NCBI GenBank assembly: GCA_026545225.1
Contig: CM048849.1
Span: forward strand, 46,596,336-46,660,335
DNA: 64,000 bases
From: Cornus controversa
Lineage: Eukaryota > Streptophyta > Magnoliopsida > Cornales > Cornaceae
Reading direction: 5' to 3'
The translations under genes were made by a program, and so were the position numbers. Every line of letters begins with the position of its first letter. Position 1 is the first letter of the stretch. The notes beneath the pieces are model-generated. The model saw only the letters and a list, made by a program, of their open reading frames with translations. It was not told the DNA's origin and ran no database searches. Shown here one piece after another: positions 14,095 through 24,545 of the stretch.

Positions 14095-14850
14095 GTTAAA
14101 GATTTCTCTCGAAACAAATAGATTACTGATCATCTAAATTTTTCACTGAGCTCATCTTCTCTGCAAATGAGCCACTCTCAATGCAATCATAAGAGCTATA
14201 TATCCTTTCTATAATGTTCTTTCAAACTTTTGGAATTTGAATTCAGTGAAGATATAGGATTGCTGTTGTAACGATAACAAATGAAAGATAACAAGTGAAA
14301 GATGATAGGTTATTCTAAACTAACTTTTCTCAGTATTTACAAACAGTAATATGAAAAATGGAGAGAAGGTGAAACACAGCTAGTCGGATCAAATTGTGTA
14401 CTAGGGGTACACATGTGAAATTGAACCGAACAGTTAAACCAATTAAATCGAATTGAACTGTGAAAAATCGATTTGGTTCCACGGTTCACCTCTAATATAT
14501 TATATTATAAATTATATAATATATATGATATATAAAAAGTATAATATAAGAGTGTAATACTAGAGGTTTAGTATATTATTATAGTGGTTAGAAGTATAAC
14601 TTATTTATTTTAATTTATAATATTATAAATTATATAATATATTATATATATAAATATATATAAACGGTTCAGTACAGTCCTCGTGGACATGAAATGAAAC
14701 CGAATGGTTAATTCACGGTTCTAATATTTTGAAATAAAAAAAGCGTGGAATATTACTTGATAGATTATTATTTGCCAAATCCATAAACTCTGAGAAGAGC
14801 TTGGAATATTATGTGTTCTGGCAAAGATTATCCGACTATGACATATAAAA
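14095..14850 (-). pseudogene. Second receptor-like protein relic, copy A
   Basis: 14100-14240 resembles the 3' end and flank of the intact receptors (compare 15470-15590). 14745-14830 on the minus strand reads MDLANNNLSSNIP, close to the VANNSLSGNIPSS LRR of RLP1. The sequence between is AT-rich and unrelated. Frames are broken, so this is a decayed fragment. The counterpart in unit B is at about 27150-27870. Confidence 0.5.
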
Positions 14851-15527
14851 AACTTGTATGTATTTGTGTCTATACATATGTCTGTGTATGTGAGAGAGAG
14901 AGAGAGAGAGAGGCTAATGAATTTCTTATAGAAGTAGGTTTATGTCAAGGATCATGTACTGTTTATAACTCTGTCATATAGACAAAACCATGACTCTATT
15001 TTTAATGCTAAGAATTCCTTGGGAGTTGAAGAGTTCAAAAATTAGTAGAACAAAAACAAAATATATGGATTGCAAATTTAGTGGAGATCTCGGAACAATC
15101 CTTTTCAAGTCTAGCTTCTCTATAAAGTTTGCCCACAAATACGATGCTACGGCAGTGTTGTAACTTCAACTTTTCTTTTAAGAAAGTAAACCCATTTTTG
15201 AAAAGGGAAAAACATGTTTCAAGGAAAAATTTGCCCTCTCCTGCCAACCTAAAATGTAATAACTAGAGTTTGCAGAAAAATAAATCTGTAAAACATGTAT
15301 ATTGGCAATAGTAATATGTTGGAATATGACAATATATTATTGCACACATGCTTACACATCATCTCCAAAATATAAAAAATGGACAAAGCAAATCACAAGG
15401 AAATGCACTTGTCTGTTCGTACACAGACTTTATTACACATTGATAAACTGGAGCTACTATATCTCTCTTGAAACAAATAGACTACAACATTCTGATCAAC
15501 AAGATTATTTTTTCACTGAGCCCATCT
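14851..15527. other. Downstream flank of RLP1
   Basis: A (GA)n run lies at about 14891-14912. The minus-strand open frame at 15035-15247 matches no family I know and is not conserved in length in unit B. The interval should contain the RLP1 3' untranslated region and polyadenylation site. Confidence 0.4.
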
Positions 15528-18500
15528 TCACAAATTCACCGCTCTCAATGCAATAAAAAGAGTTATCCTTTCTATCATGTTCTCCAAGAATTGAAAGTAG
15601 GCATGTCTCCATGACTTCTTTATCAATAAAGAACCAAAAAAGACCCAAAATCCGACAACAAATCCAGGTCCCATGCTAATATAAAACCATGCCATGTCAA
15701 GATCATTTTCATTGCCGTTGTCATCCAAGCCTCCTCCACTCGGAGGAGGCAAATTAGATGGATCGTCACCAGGGCACTTGGTTGGAAGAGGAAGTCCACA
15801 CAGTAAAGGGTTTCCTTCAAAACTGGATGAATCAAGTGTTTGGAGCTCATTTCCGGATGGAATTATCCCCGTCAAGTTGTTATGAGAGAGGCTCAAGTGA
15901 GCCAAGAAAGTTAATGAAGCCAAGCTTTGTGGAATCAATCCCGATAGATTGTTGTTCGAAACATCCAAGGTTTCCAACAACCGCAAATTTCCAATGTTCT
16001 CTGGGATGTGTCCAGAAAGTTGATTCATTGAAAAATTTAAGGTACCAAGTGCAACGAGGCTTGTTATCTCTTGAGGAATTTCACCAACTAGGCTATTTGC
16101 GGAAAGATCAATGTTGTTGACTAATTTTAGAGTTCCACTGCCATACTTGAGCACTGTTCCTTTTGCTACCAAACTTATTTCCATCTTGTGCATGAATGAA
16201 CTGTTGTTACCATGAACTAAAGCTGATAAATTTCCCAAACAACTAGGAATGACCCCGGAAAGACTATTTTGTGCAAGGTCTAGGATGTGAAGACGTGAAA
16301 GATTGCACCATTGTAGAGGAATGTTTCCCCATAATGAGTTAGATCGTAGGCGTAGCAGCTGAAGATATGGAGTTGTATTTTGTCCAATCCACAAAGGTAG
16401 CTTTCCGGATAGTGCATTTCCTCCAAGGTCAATGCTCCACATATGTGAACAGTTTTGCAAGGATGGAGGAATTTCCCCATTTAGATTATTCCCACTCAAC
16501 AACAATGTATCAAGAATACTTAGGGAACCAATTGAACTTGGAATATTGCCTGAAAGACTATTGTTCGCTACATCCAAATACCTTAACGGTTGCGATTTGT
16601 TCCAACACCGAGGGAGCTCCCCGGAGAGTTGATTGGTTCCAAGGGCAAGTATTTCCAAACTCCTCATTGTACATATTGATGATGGAATTGTACCACTCAG
16701 ACGATTCTCCGACAAATACAAAACTTTCAATTTTGGCATCAGGTCATCAATATTTGATGGAACCGGTCCCGAAAATGAGTTGTTGTTAAGATAAAGCATA
16801 GATGCATTAGTGGACCAAAGTGGGAGGGAACCCTCAATTCGATTATTACTCAAGTATATCGAATCTAGTTCTGGATATTCTAAATGGTGTGGGAGCTTCC
16901 CTTTGATCTGGTTGTTAGACAAATCCAGATGGGTGAGTCGAGAGGAAGATATCATGAAAAACCATTCCTCGGGTATGGTGTCTGCAATTCCAACATTTTG
17001 AAGGGACATAGAAAAGAGTTCAGTTTGAACTTGAAGCCACACTGAAAATCTGGGGCCCACAAGGCAGTTTTTGAGTTCAAGATATTTGAGCTTGAAAGAG
17101 GGAACCCATTCGTATGTCACATTGAAAACCAGGGAGTTGACTTTGTTCGTTATTATTGTTAAATATTCTAATCTTGTGAGATTTATCAATTGGGCTTCTG
17201 TTACAACACCTTCCCATGAATTTTCTTCAAGATATAGGTATCTGAGTTTTGAGAGTTGTCCAAAACTTTCAGGAATGGTTCCATTCATACTGTTCAACGA
17301 GAGGTCCAATTCTTGCAAGGATGACAAATTTCCAATTGATTCTGGAATTGAACCAGAGAAAGAGTTGTTAAAAAGGTACAATTCTTGCAAGGATGACAAA
17401 TTTCCAATTGATTCTGGAATTGAACCAGAGAAAGAGTTGTTAAAAAGGTACAATCCTTGCAAGGATGACAAATTTCCAATTGATTCTGGAATTGAACCAG
17501 AGAAAGAGTTGTCAAAGAGGTACAATCCTTGCAAGGATGACAAATTTCCAATTAATTCTAGAATTGAACCAAAGAAAGAGTTGAAAGAGAGGTCCAATCG
17601 TTGCAAGGATGACAAATTTCCAATTGATTTTGGAATTGAACCAGAGAAAGAGTTGTCATAGAGGTACAATAGTTGCAAGGATGACAAATTTCCAATTGAT
17701 TTTGGAATTGAACCTCTGAAAGAGTTGCCGGAGAGGAATAGATGTTGAAGATTCTCAAGTATTCCTACTGAATTGGGCAATTCCCCTTCGATAGAGTTAT
17801 ACTGTAAATCTAGTGACACTAGGCTATTTGTTGGACAGCCCGAGAATCCACTGAAAAACTCAACCACCTCACCATTGAAATTGTTTCCAGAAAGGTCTAA
17901 AATTTTAAGCTTGCAAAGGTTCCCCAAAAGTAATGGTATTTGACCTTCAAATTGATTAGAAGACAAATCAAGAAATTCCAAAGACTTGAGGTTGTAGAAG
18001 AATTGACTTGGAATGGATCCACGAAAGGAACTATAGCCGAGAGAAAGTTCCCTGAGGCTTGTGAGATTGGACAAAGTTATTGGTATTGAGGATTTAAACA
18101 AATTGTAAGAGATATCAAGAGATTTCAAAGACTTCAAGTTCACGAATTCACTCAGAATGGATCCACGGAAGGAATTATAGCTGAGATCAAGTTGTGTGAG
18201 GCTTGTGAGATTGGACAACCATATTGGTATTGGTATTGAGTGGCTAAGCAAATTGTTAGAGATATCAAGGGATTTCAAAGGCTTCAAGTTCACGAATTCA
18301 CTTTGAATGGCTCCACGGGAGAAGAAGTTATGACTGAGATCAAGGACTGAAAGCAAAGTTAAGTTAACGAATGGGAGTACTGAGAGTGGAAGGCTCGACA
18401 GAGAACACCCATGCAAGTGTAACTCCACGAGGTTAGGAAGCATATTAATTGATTGCACCCAATTAGTGTCATTGACTTCCACGTATTCCATGTTAAGGTA

Positions 18501-19154
18501 TTTCAAAGAAGAAAGACCTGAGACCCATTCCAAATTTTCAGTGTGTAGGTATCTCATGCCAGCTGGGTCCCCAACAAAGAAATCTAGTATTGGATCAAAT
18601 TGATGATTCAGATGAAGATAATTCAGGCTGGATAGGTTTCCAAGATGAGGTGGAATCTCTCCGGCAAAGAATGAATTAGTGAGATTGAGATATTTCAAGT
18701 TCTCAAGCATACCCAAGAATTTAGGAATTGGAATTCCTTGAAAATCATTGCGGCTCAGGTCCAAATAATTCAAATATTTCAACTCAAGCAAAGAAGAACT
18801 TATCTTACCTCCCAAACACGACCTTCGGTAATGTGATTCGTAGAGTTCATAGAGCCGTTCATCATAGGATTCATAATACTTCATTAATGAAACAAAAGTC
18901 TCATTAAATGGGTTTCTGAGGTCGAGCTTGACGACATGTCCGGACATATTGTTGCATCGGACGCCACTCCATCGGCAGCAATCGTCACCCTTCCAAGAAG
19001 AAAGTCTTCCTGAAGAATCATTGAGATCATGTTTGAAGCTGAAAAGTGCTTTCCTCTCACTCTCAATGCACTTGGCAAATGATGACCCTATAGCTAACAA
19101 CCACACTAAAACAAAAACAACACCACTAAGGAAAGTACTACTACTGGTAGCCAT
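15528..19154 (-). CDS. RLP1: EIX-like LRR receptor-like protein, 1208 aa, intronless
   Basis: A complete reading frame. Residues 1-27 form a signal peptide. The LRR N-cap follows at about 28-70 with the paired cysteines of DDCCRWSGV. Extracellular LRRs of the LxxLxLxxNxLxGxIP type fill most of the protein, broken by an island near VHGNNSSFMHKMEI. Next come the C-cap (NPLLCGLPLPTKCPG), an acidic juxtamembrane stretch (DDNGNENDLD), one membrane span at about 1157-1178 containing GFVVG (GxxxG), and a 30-residue basic tail at 1179-1208. There is no kinase domain. Family members such as tomato EIX2 sense microbial molecules at the plasma membrane and signal through SOBIR1-type kinases. The YFQF tail motif fits YxxPhi endocytic signals. 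Ligand unknown. Six near-identical 24-residue LRRs distinguish it from RLP2. Confidence 0.93.
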   Translation of the reverse strand: MATSSSTFLSGVVFVLVWLLAIGSSFAKCIESERKALFSFKHDLNDSSGRLSSWKGDDCCRWSGVRCNNMSGHVVKLDLRNPFNETFVSLMKYYESYDERLYELYESHYRRSCLGGKISSSLLELKYLNYLDLSRNDFQGIPIPKFLGMLENLKYLNLTNSFFAGEIPPHLGNLSSLNYLHLNHQFDPILDFFVGDPAGMRYLHTENLEWVSGLSSLKYLNMEYVEVNDTNWVQSINMLPNLVELHLHGCSLSSLPLSVLPFVNLTLLSVLDLSHNFFSRGAIQSEFVNLKPLKSLDISNNLLSHSIPIPIWLSNLTSLTQLDLSYNSFRGSILSEFVNLKSLKSLDISYNLFKSSIPITLSNLTSLRELSLGYSSFRGSIPSQFFYNLKSLEFLDLSSNQFEGQIPLLLGNLCKLKILDLSGNNFNGEVVEFFSGFSGCPTNSLVSLDLQYNSIEGELPNSVGILENLQHLFLSGNSFRGSIPKSIGNLSSLQLLYLYDNSFSGSIPKSIGNLSSLQRLDLSFNSFFGSILELIGNLSSLQGLYLFDNSFSGSIPESIGNLSSLQGLYLFNNSFSGSIPESIGNLSSLQELYLFNNSFSGSIPESIGNLSSLQELDLSLNSMNGTIPESFGQLSKLRYLYLEENSWEGVVTEAQLINLTRLEYLTIITNKVNSLVFNVTYEWVPSFKLKYLELKNCLVGPRFSVWLQVQTELFSMSLQNVGIADTIPEEWFFMISSSRLTHLDLSNNQIKGKLPHHLEYPELDSIYLSNNRIEGSLPLWSTNASMLYLNNNSFSGPVPSNIDDLMPKLKVLYLSENRLSGTIPSSICTMRSLEILALGTNQLSGELPRCWNKSQPLRYLDVANNSLSGNIPSSIGSLSILDTLLLSGNNLNGEIPPSLQNCSHMWSIDLGGNALSGKLPLWIGQNTTPYLQLLRLRSNSLWGNIPLQWCNLSRLHILDLAQNSLSGVIPSCLGNLSALVHGNNSSFMHKMEISLVAKGTVLKYGSGTLKLVNNIDLSANSLVGEIPQEITSLVALGTLNFSMNQLSGHIPENIGNLRLLETLDVSNNNLSGLIPQSLASLTFLAHLSLSHNNLTGIIPSGNELQTLDSSSFEGNPLLCGLPLPTKCPGDDPSNLPPPSGGGLDDNGNENDLDMAWFYISMGPGFVVGFWVFFGSLLIKKSWRHAYFQFLENMIERITLFIALRAVNL
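17308..17739 (-). repeat. 72-bp LRR-coding minisatellite in RLP1, six units
   Basis: The motif TGCAAGGATGACAAATTTCC recurs six times at 72-base spacing, each unit encoding one 24-residue LRR ending IGNLSSLQ. The units are far more alike than other LRRs in the gene. RLP2 has four units and the broken third copy has one, which accounts for 48 of the 53 residues by which RLP1 exceeds RLP2. Confidence 0.9.
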
Positions 19155-20147
19155 GGTGTTCTTTTCTTGAAGATATGCAATGATATATGGATATATGGAG
19201 AGTACATATATATCACTTTTATAAGTGCATTCATCAAGTCATTGCAGAGAAGCTGCAACCAGATGGCAAGGAAAGAGAGGTGGGCCATATAATAATAATT
19301 AATTATATTATTATAATTATTATTGTGTTGTGTGATCAGTAATCTTGCACCAAAGATTTCTTAACACACTAAAAGTTTGGCTAGCTAGCAAGGAAATGAA
19401 ATTTTTTGAGAGAATTACTTTTCATAATCACTTATTTTTTTTATAATTTTTTTTTAAAAAAAGAGACATGAAAATTTTTATTTCTTAGAGAAAGGTTTAT
19501 GAACTTTCAATAATGCCTTTTGATTAATTTCATGCCATTCAAACCATAACATGGTAATTTCCAATAATTTTCTTGAAAAGTTCTTATAATAATCAAATAA
19601 ACATTAAAAAAATATATTTTTCTTTCATTCACTTAACTTAATTTCTTTTACCTTCATTTTTTGGTATTATTTTCCACCTAAATAAACCAAGTCCAATGAA
19701 AATCAAATGTCCAACAGGAATCTTCCATTTTAGTTCACAACTCCTCTTATTTTACCTTTTATCAATTACACATTTATGTATATTATATTTATAATAAAAA
19801 TAGTAATTCCTATTAAGAAAAGATGAAAGGCCTTCTTCATCTCTTATCTTTCCTCTATATACATTATTCATTTATGTATATATAAATATTTATAATGGAA
19901 ATAGTAATTCCTATCATGCATGTAAAGATGAAAGGCCTTCAATGGAGCTGTTGAGTAATCTCCAAGTCAACGAGATAGTCCACTGCCGTGTGATCCACTC
20001 ACAAAACAAAAATCTCATTCTATAGACTATCCACACTTATCGTATGTCTTACGCGGTGGACTATAGACTATCCACACTCATCGTATGTGTTACGCAATGG
20101 ACTATATAGACTATAGAGTCGAGGAAGATGTGACAATGGCACACGTA
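19155..20147 (-). promoter_or_regulatory. RLP1 upstream region with TATA box
   Basis: A TATAAAA box on the minus strand lies at 19223-19217, about 65 bases upstream of the ATG; the same box precedes RLP2. Farther out the DNA is AT-rich. At about 20016-20116 there is an insertion absent from the RLP2 flank, made of two direct repeats containing CTATAGACTATCCACACT. Relative to RLP2, this promoter lacks a block of about 345 bases (present at 32166-32505) and keeps a block of about 80 bases. Confidence 0.6.
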
Positions 20148-20834
20148 AAATTCAAGCTGCTTACAACAATGTGACAAAACCATAGAAATCAAAATACTTT
20201 ATTGTAGAAGCTGGAAATAATCATAAGCAATCAAATTAGCAATGCAGTTGGATTGCATATATGACTGAAAAACAAAAAAAAAATGAATCATCTGGATCGA
20301 GCCAAAATCATCAAAACTCTTGGTAGACCCGTTCAGATCCCCCAATGAAAAAGAATCAAAGAAAACAAAATGAGCAACTAGAAAGAAACCCATGTACAGA
20401 AATTAAGAGTTAGGGTTTATGGAACAATTTAAAAGTCTCTGGTTAGCAAAAGAATAAAATGTTGGTACGGTGACAAGAACCATGGATGAGGAAATAGAGG
20501 AAACTTAGAGAGAGAATTGCAGAGAGAGAAAGAGAGAGTTCACCAAATATGAAAGTAGATACCATGAATGATACGTACCAGGGGCTGAGTCAGCAATTGG
20601 AAATGTAGAAGATTGTTGTACTCACGTTGCTCACTGCTGATTACTCTCTAATTGACGAAGAAGTAAACGAATCAGTGCTGTCGCACAAGTTGGAGTGTAT
20701 GTGTGTAAGAGAGAGAGTGGGGGGAGAGAACACAGATCATCGGGTTATCGATGGGACACGATGGGTATTATGGTTTATTATTAGGGAACAATAGAGGCAA
20801 TTTGGTCATAACACAATGCCACGATGATCACGGA
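20148..20834 (-). pseudogene. Orphan copy of the TGD2 promoter, non-coding exon and partial leader intron
   Basis: This duplicates 7359-8115 with few differences. The splice donor GTGAGT is kept (first base 20625), as are the CT-rich leader and promoter-proximal DNA. The TGD2 leader acceptor and all coding exons lie outside the duplicated block and are missing. On the minus strand, transcription from here would run toward RLP1, whose ATG is about 1.5 kb downstream. Activity is unknown. Confidence 0.75.
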
Positions 20835-21440
20835 TAGGGCTCCAAATGAGCCGAGCCAAGCAGTGAGGTGTTCGGGCTCGGCTCATCACAGTAAAAGAAT
20901 GTTCAATTTGGCTCGAGCTCGATCAAGCCTCGGCTACCCAGGATCGATCTCGGCTCGTCGCTCGAGCCGAGCCCAACTTCTCTTTTATTTATATGAATAA
21001 AAAAAAAAGGCTGAATCTAATGTGCAAATATGATAAATCTGTGTACAAAGCTATGAAGAGGATAGAGAAGTGAGAGCAGATGAATGAAAAATAAGAGATA
21101 GAGATAGAGAAAGAGAGCACTAACTGAGCAATTTGCAGTGGTATCGTTGCTGGAATAGTTGATTTGCTTAAAGGTTGAGGTCTGGTTTAGCGGCAGCAAA
21201 ATGGAGATAGCAAAATTATAAAGTTTAGGGTTTAGAAGGGATTGGGCTTCAATAGACTGGTTGTTAGTTTTATTCTTAAAAGAAAAAATGATGTCACATT
21301 GGGGTTGGGCTGGGTTGTTGGGCTTCTTTTATTTTTAAAAGGGAAAATTAATGTAACAAATGGACTGGTTTGGATTATTGGGCCTCAGCTTTAAATAAAT
21401 TCAACGGTTAAAATACCAATTATAACATTAAAAAAATGAA

Positions 21441-21498
<58 letters not shown>

Positions 21499-21716
21499 TG
21501 TGTGTTGACAAACTCAAAACGAGCCTACTAACAAGCTTGTTTACGAACGTGTTTACGAACTAACGAGCCGAGTAGATGAGTGTTTGAGATTGGTTTGTTT
21601 AATAATCAAACACGTATATTTTGTTTGGGCTCTGTTCACTTAGTAAATAAACGAACACGAACTGAGTCCAGCTCAAGCTCGTTGTTCTTCGAAAGCTTGG
21701 CTCGTTTGCAGCCATA
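20835..21716. mobile_element. hAT-like element, unit B copy
   Basis: A duplicate of 8116-8962 with the same TAGGGCTCC left end and GCCATA right end. It differs mainly in a longer (TA)n tract. It arrived by segmental duplication, not by independent transposition. Confidence 0.6.
21446..21496. repeat. (TA)n microsatellite
   Basis: About 25 TA units within the hAT-like element. The unit A allele at 8734-8751 is about one third as long. Confidence 0.85.
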
Positions 21717-23635
21717 ATTACAAAGATACGAACACAAATATTGGGAGTTCGGCTATACCACAAATTTTAAAAAAAAAGAAAAATATAAGTAGGGATACAA
21801 CAATATAAAAATAATACATTATATTTTCTGTATAAAAATATTATGATTAACAAACAAAATAAGAGTTTAAAGAGTTATTAAATTATGTTATATATCTCAA
21901 TACTTCTTTTTTAAATAAATTTTAAAATTTTCTTAACAATTATACTATGATATTTTTGTTGAAAAATTTACATTTTAACATTCAAAACTTGTTTAATTGT
22001 ATATATAGTACAGTAAATTCTAAAATTGCCCCCTCAAAAAAAATAATTTTCATTTTGTATATTATCTATCAATATGAAATTTTTGTGTTTATTACATTGT
22101 GTCCCCCACTCAACTGAATTCCTAGCTCTATCCCTGCCGGTATGTTATTGTTGTATAAGTATTTATGTTGTATCTGAAACAAACAAATACCTGTACCTCA
22201 CTGTTGTATAGGTATTTGTGCTTCCTAGCCAGTATTAAGGCTGAGGTGAGTTGGTGTTTGACAAAATTAATATAGCAACAAATTGAATATACAATTTAGG
22301 CCAAATTGTATTAAACCTTCCTATGCTTTCAAAAAGAGGTCAAAATACTCCCTTGTAGTATTTTTGTCACCAAATAACCCCTTTGTACAAATAAATAAAT
22401 ACCCTAGTTTTTTGTTGAGTGAAAAAAAGAATAGAAATTTCCAAAAAAAAAATCATTGAACACGCTTCTTGTTCGCCATTGTTATCGTGTTATTCTCTGT
22501 CTATTTCTTCACAGGATGGCTTTGGCGTCAGCACCAGGACTTTCCAATCGGAGCATGACGTTCACAGTATGGGATTTAATAAAAATTGGCCTAAAATTTA
22601 TTTCAAAGCTCTTTCATGAATTCTCATTTAAATACAAAAATTAAAATATTAAAATGTACAAAATTAACACAATGACATAATATGTGGCAACTTTAACAAA
22701 CAAGTGGAATGTGTTAAACAAAAATGAAAAGACGAAAAGTTTAGGATTTATTTGGTTAATTTTTTTGTTTTTAGAGAATTAAAAATATAAAAATTGTAAA
22801 AAATAAAATTTGTTTGATTGTAATTTTTTTTTAATTTAGTTAAAAAATATTTATTTTTTAAAGAAGTGTCTTTTATAATTCTTGAAATAATTTTATATTT
22901 TGTAAGTTCTTGAAAAATATTTTCTGAGAAGTAAACCAAATAAGCCCTTAGTCTAGAGAGATTGGAGGAGGACATAATTGAAAGGTGTGGCAAATTTCAT
23001 GACATGAAACTATTACATTGTCTTGTCATTGAAAGGGTTGGATAGACGGAGCTCCATTATAGACATATGAGTAAACGGTAAACCGGAAAATTGCTAAAGC
23101 TAAATAAGAATTCTAAGTTAGTATTTAAACTCTAGTTACGTCTTTTCTATTGCAATCTTCATTGCTATGTTTGTGTTGTACTTCAGAAAATAGAGAGCCT
23201 TAGGGGATATAAGCCCATTTAGAGGCTGTGTAATTTCTAATCTACATGGACACTCAGGGGTGGAGCCCCCGGCCCGGCTCGGCCCACTGTATGTATACAT
23301 ATAAATTTTTTTTATTTACGTATATATGAGAAAGTTTACATAATGTCCTCTCCAAAAATTTTCAATTAATTATCTCTTAATTTTTATTTCTTTTTGTTTC
23401 TCTTCAAATCCCTTTAATTTCCTTTAAAAAAAGGTTATATTCTCATTCTTCAATCAATCCCTAATTATTTTCCATTCAAAGTTGTCTCATATTTCTTTTC
23501 TGTTTTTTTCTTCTCATTCTTTTGGTTTTTTTTTTCCACTTTTTTTTCTTTTTGCAGTTATGTATAATGTATGTAATATGCACCGTAAAATTTACTCATT
23601 TCTCCTTAAACAAATTAGATTATTGACCATCTCAT
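21717..23635. other. AT-rich intergenic DNA, unit B
   Basis: The counterpart of 8963-10890. No gene is supported; open frames at 22419-22644 and 22748-22993 are low-complexity and shared with unit A. Confidence 0.6.
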
Positions 23636-23639
23636 CAAC

Positions 23640-24545
23640 AAGATTATTTTTTCAGTGATCTCACCTTCTTTGCAAATGAGTCTCTCTGAGTCTCACTGCA
23701 ATCATAAGAGCTATTCTTTCTATCATGTTATTTGAGAACTGAAAGTGGGCATGCCTACATGACTTGTTTATCAATAAAGTACCAAAGACAACCCAATCCT
23801 ACTACAAATCCAAATCCCAAAATGACAAAGAAACGTGCCATGTCAAGATCATTGTCATCGTTACTCTTGTTCGGACATGCTAGATTGAGCGGAGAGTCGG
23901 AGACACATTAATTATAAGGTAAATTTTACATAATTATTCTCGAATTAAAGTTTTTAAAATATGGTCGTCAATCTCCCTTGAGGTATGATTGATTTTACTC
24001 CGAATACTCCTATCGTTAATTAACAGTCACATCCGTTAAAGTCAATTAACATAAAAAATTTAAAATGTCAAAACAATCTTCGGTGGCAGTAGTATTAGTG
24101 TGATATTTATGAAAATATATATATATAAAACATGTTAATCTCAGTCAAATAATTAAAATTTGAGGTTATTTTAACACAAAATCATTATAACTTGAGATTA
24201 CTTTTGTAATTGTATATTAAATGTTATTTTGTTTAACGAATATTTAGTCTGACAAGGGTGTAAGAGTAATTTTACAAAAAAAATTAATTTGAAAGTAATT
24301 AAACTAAACTTCAGAAAATTTTAGAGTAATCTACCCTAATTATATCATGACTTGCGCACTTGGTCGGAAGAAGAGTCAACACAGTAAAGAATTACCTTCA
24401 TAAATTGATGAATCATTGAGTGCTGATAGAATTTTCCCTATCAAATTAGTTGTGAGACACGTTCAAGTGAACCATGAAAGTTAAAGAAGACAAACATTGA
24501 GAAATTGGTCCCGAGAGGTTGTTATTTGAAACATCCGTGTACTGT
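23640..24545 (-). pseudogene. Receptor-like protein 3'-end relic, copy B
   Basis: The counterpart of the relic at 10900-11800. It has the same NDLDMARFF and GSGFVVGL remnants, the same MITE interruption, and last-LRR remnants beyond it. Confidence 0.7.
23917..24336. mobile_element. MITE inside the receptor relic, unit B copy
   Basis: A duplicate of the element at 11177-11601, with TAATTATA flanks conserved at both ends. Confidence 0.6.

Larger units (their letters stand above)
7359..20147. repeat. Tandem duplication unit A (about 12.8 kb, contains RLP1)
   Basis: Aligned by eye, the sequence from 7359 matches 20148 onward almost base for base through the TGD2 5' region, hAT-like element, receptor relics and RLP gene. 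The match ends at 20145, corresponding to 33185. The left edge is inside the TGD2 5'-leader intron. The right edge follows the motif GACAATGGCACACG, found at both 20132-20145 and 33172-33185. Indels between the units include an extra insertion at about 20016-20116 in A and a 74-base deletion near 20242 in B. Confidence 0.9.

Noticed and set aside
15623..17661. Many open frames on both strands within RLP1 (and their counterparts 28680-30668 within RLP2)
   Set aside because: They are shadows of the LRR coding repeats in other frames. The repeated peptide runs follow the 72-base period and none has a family signature.
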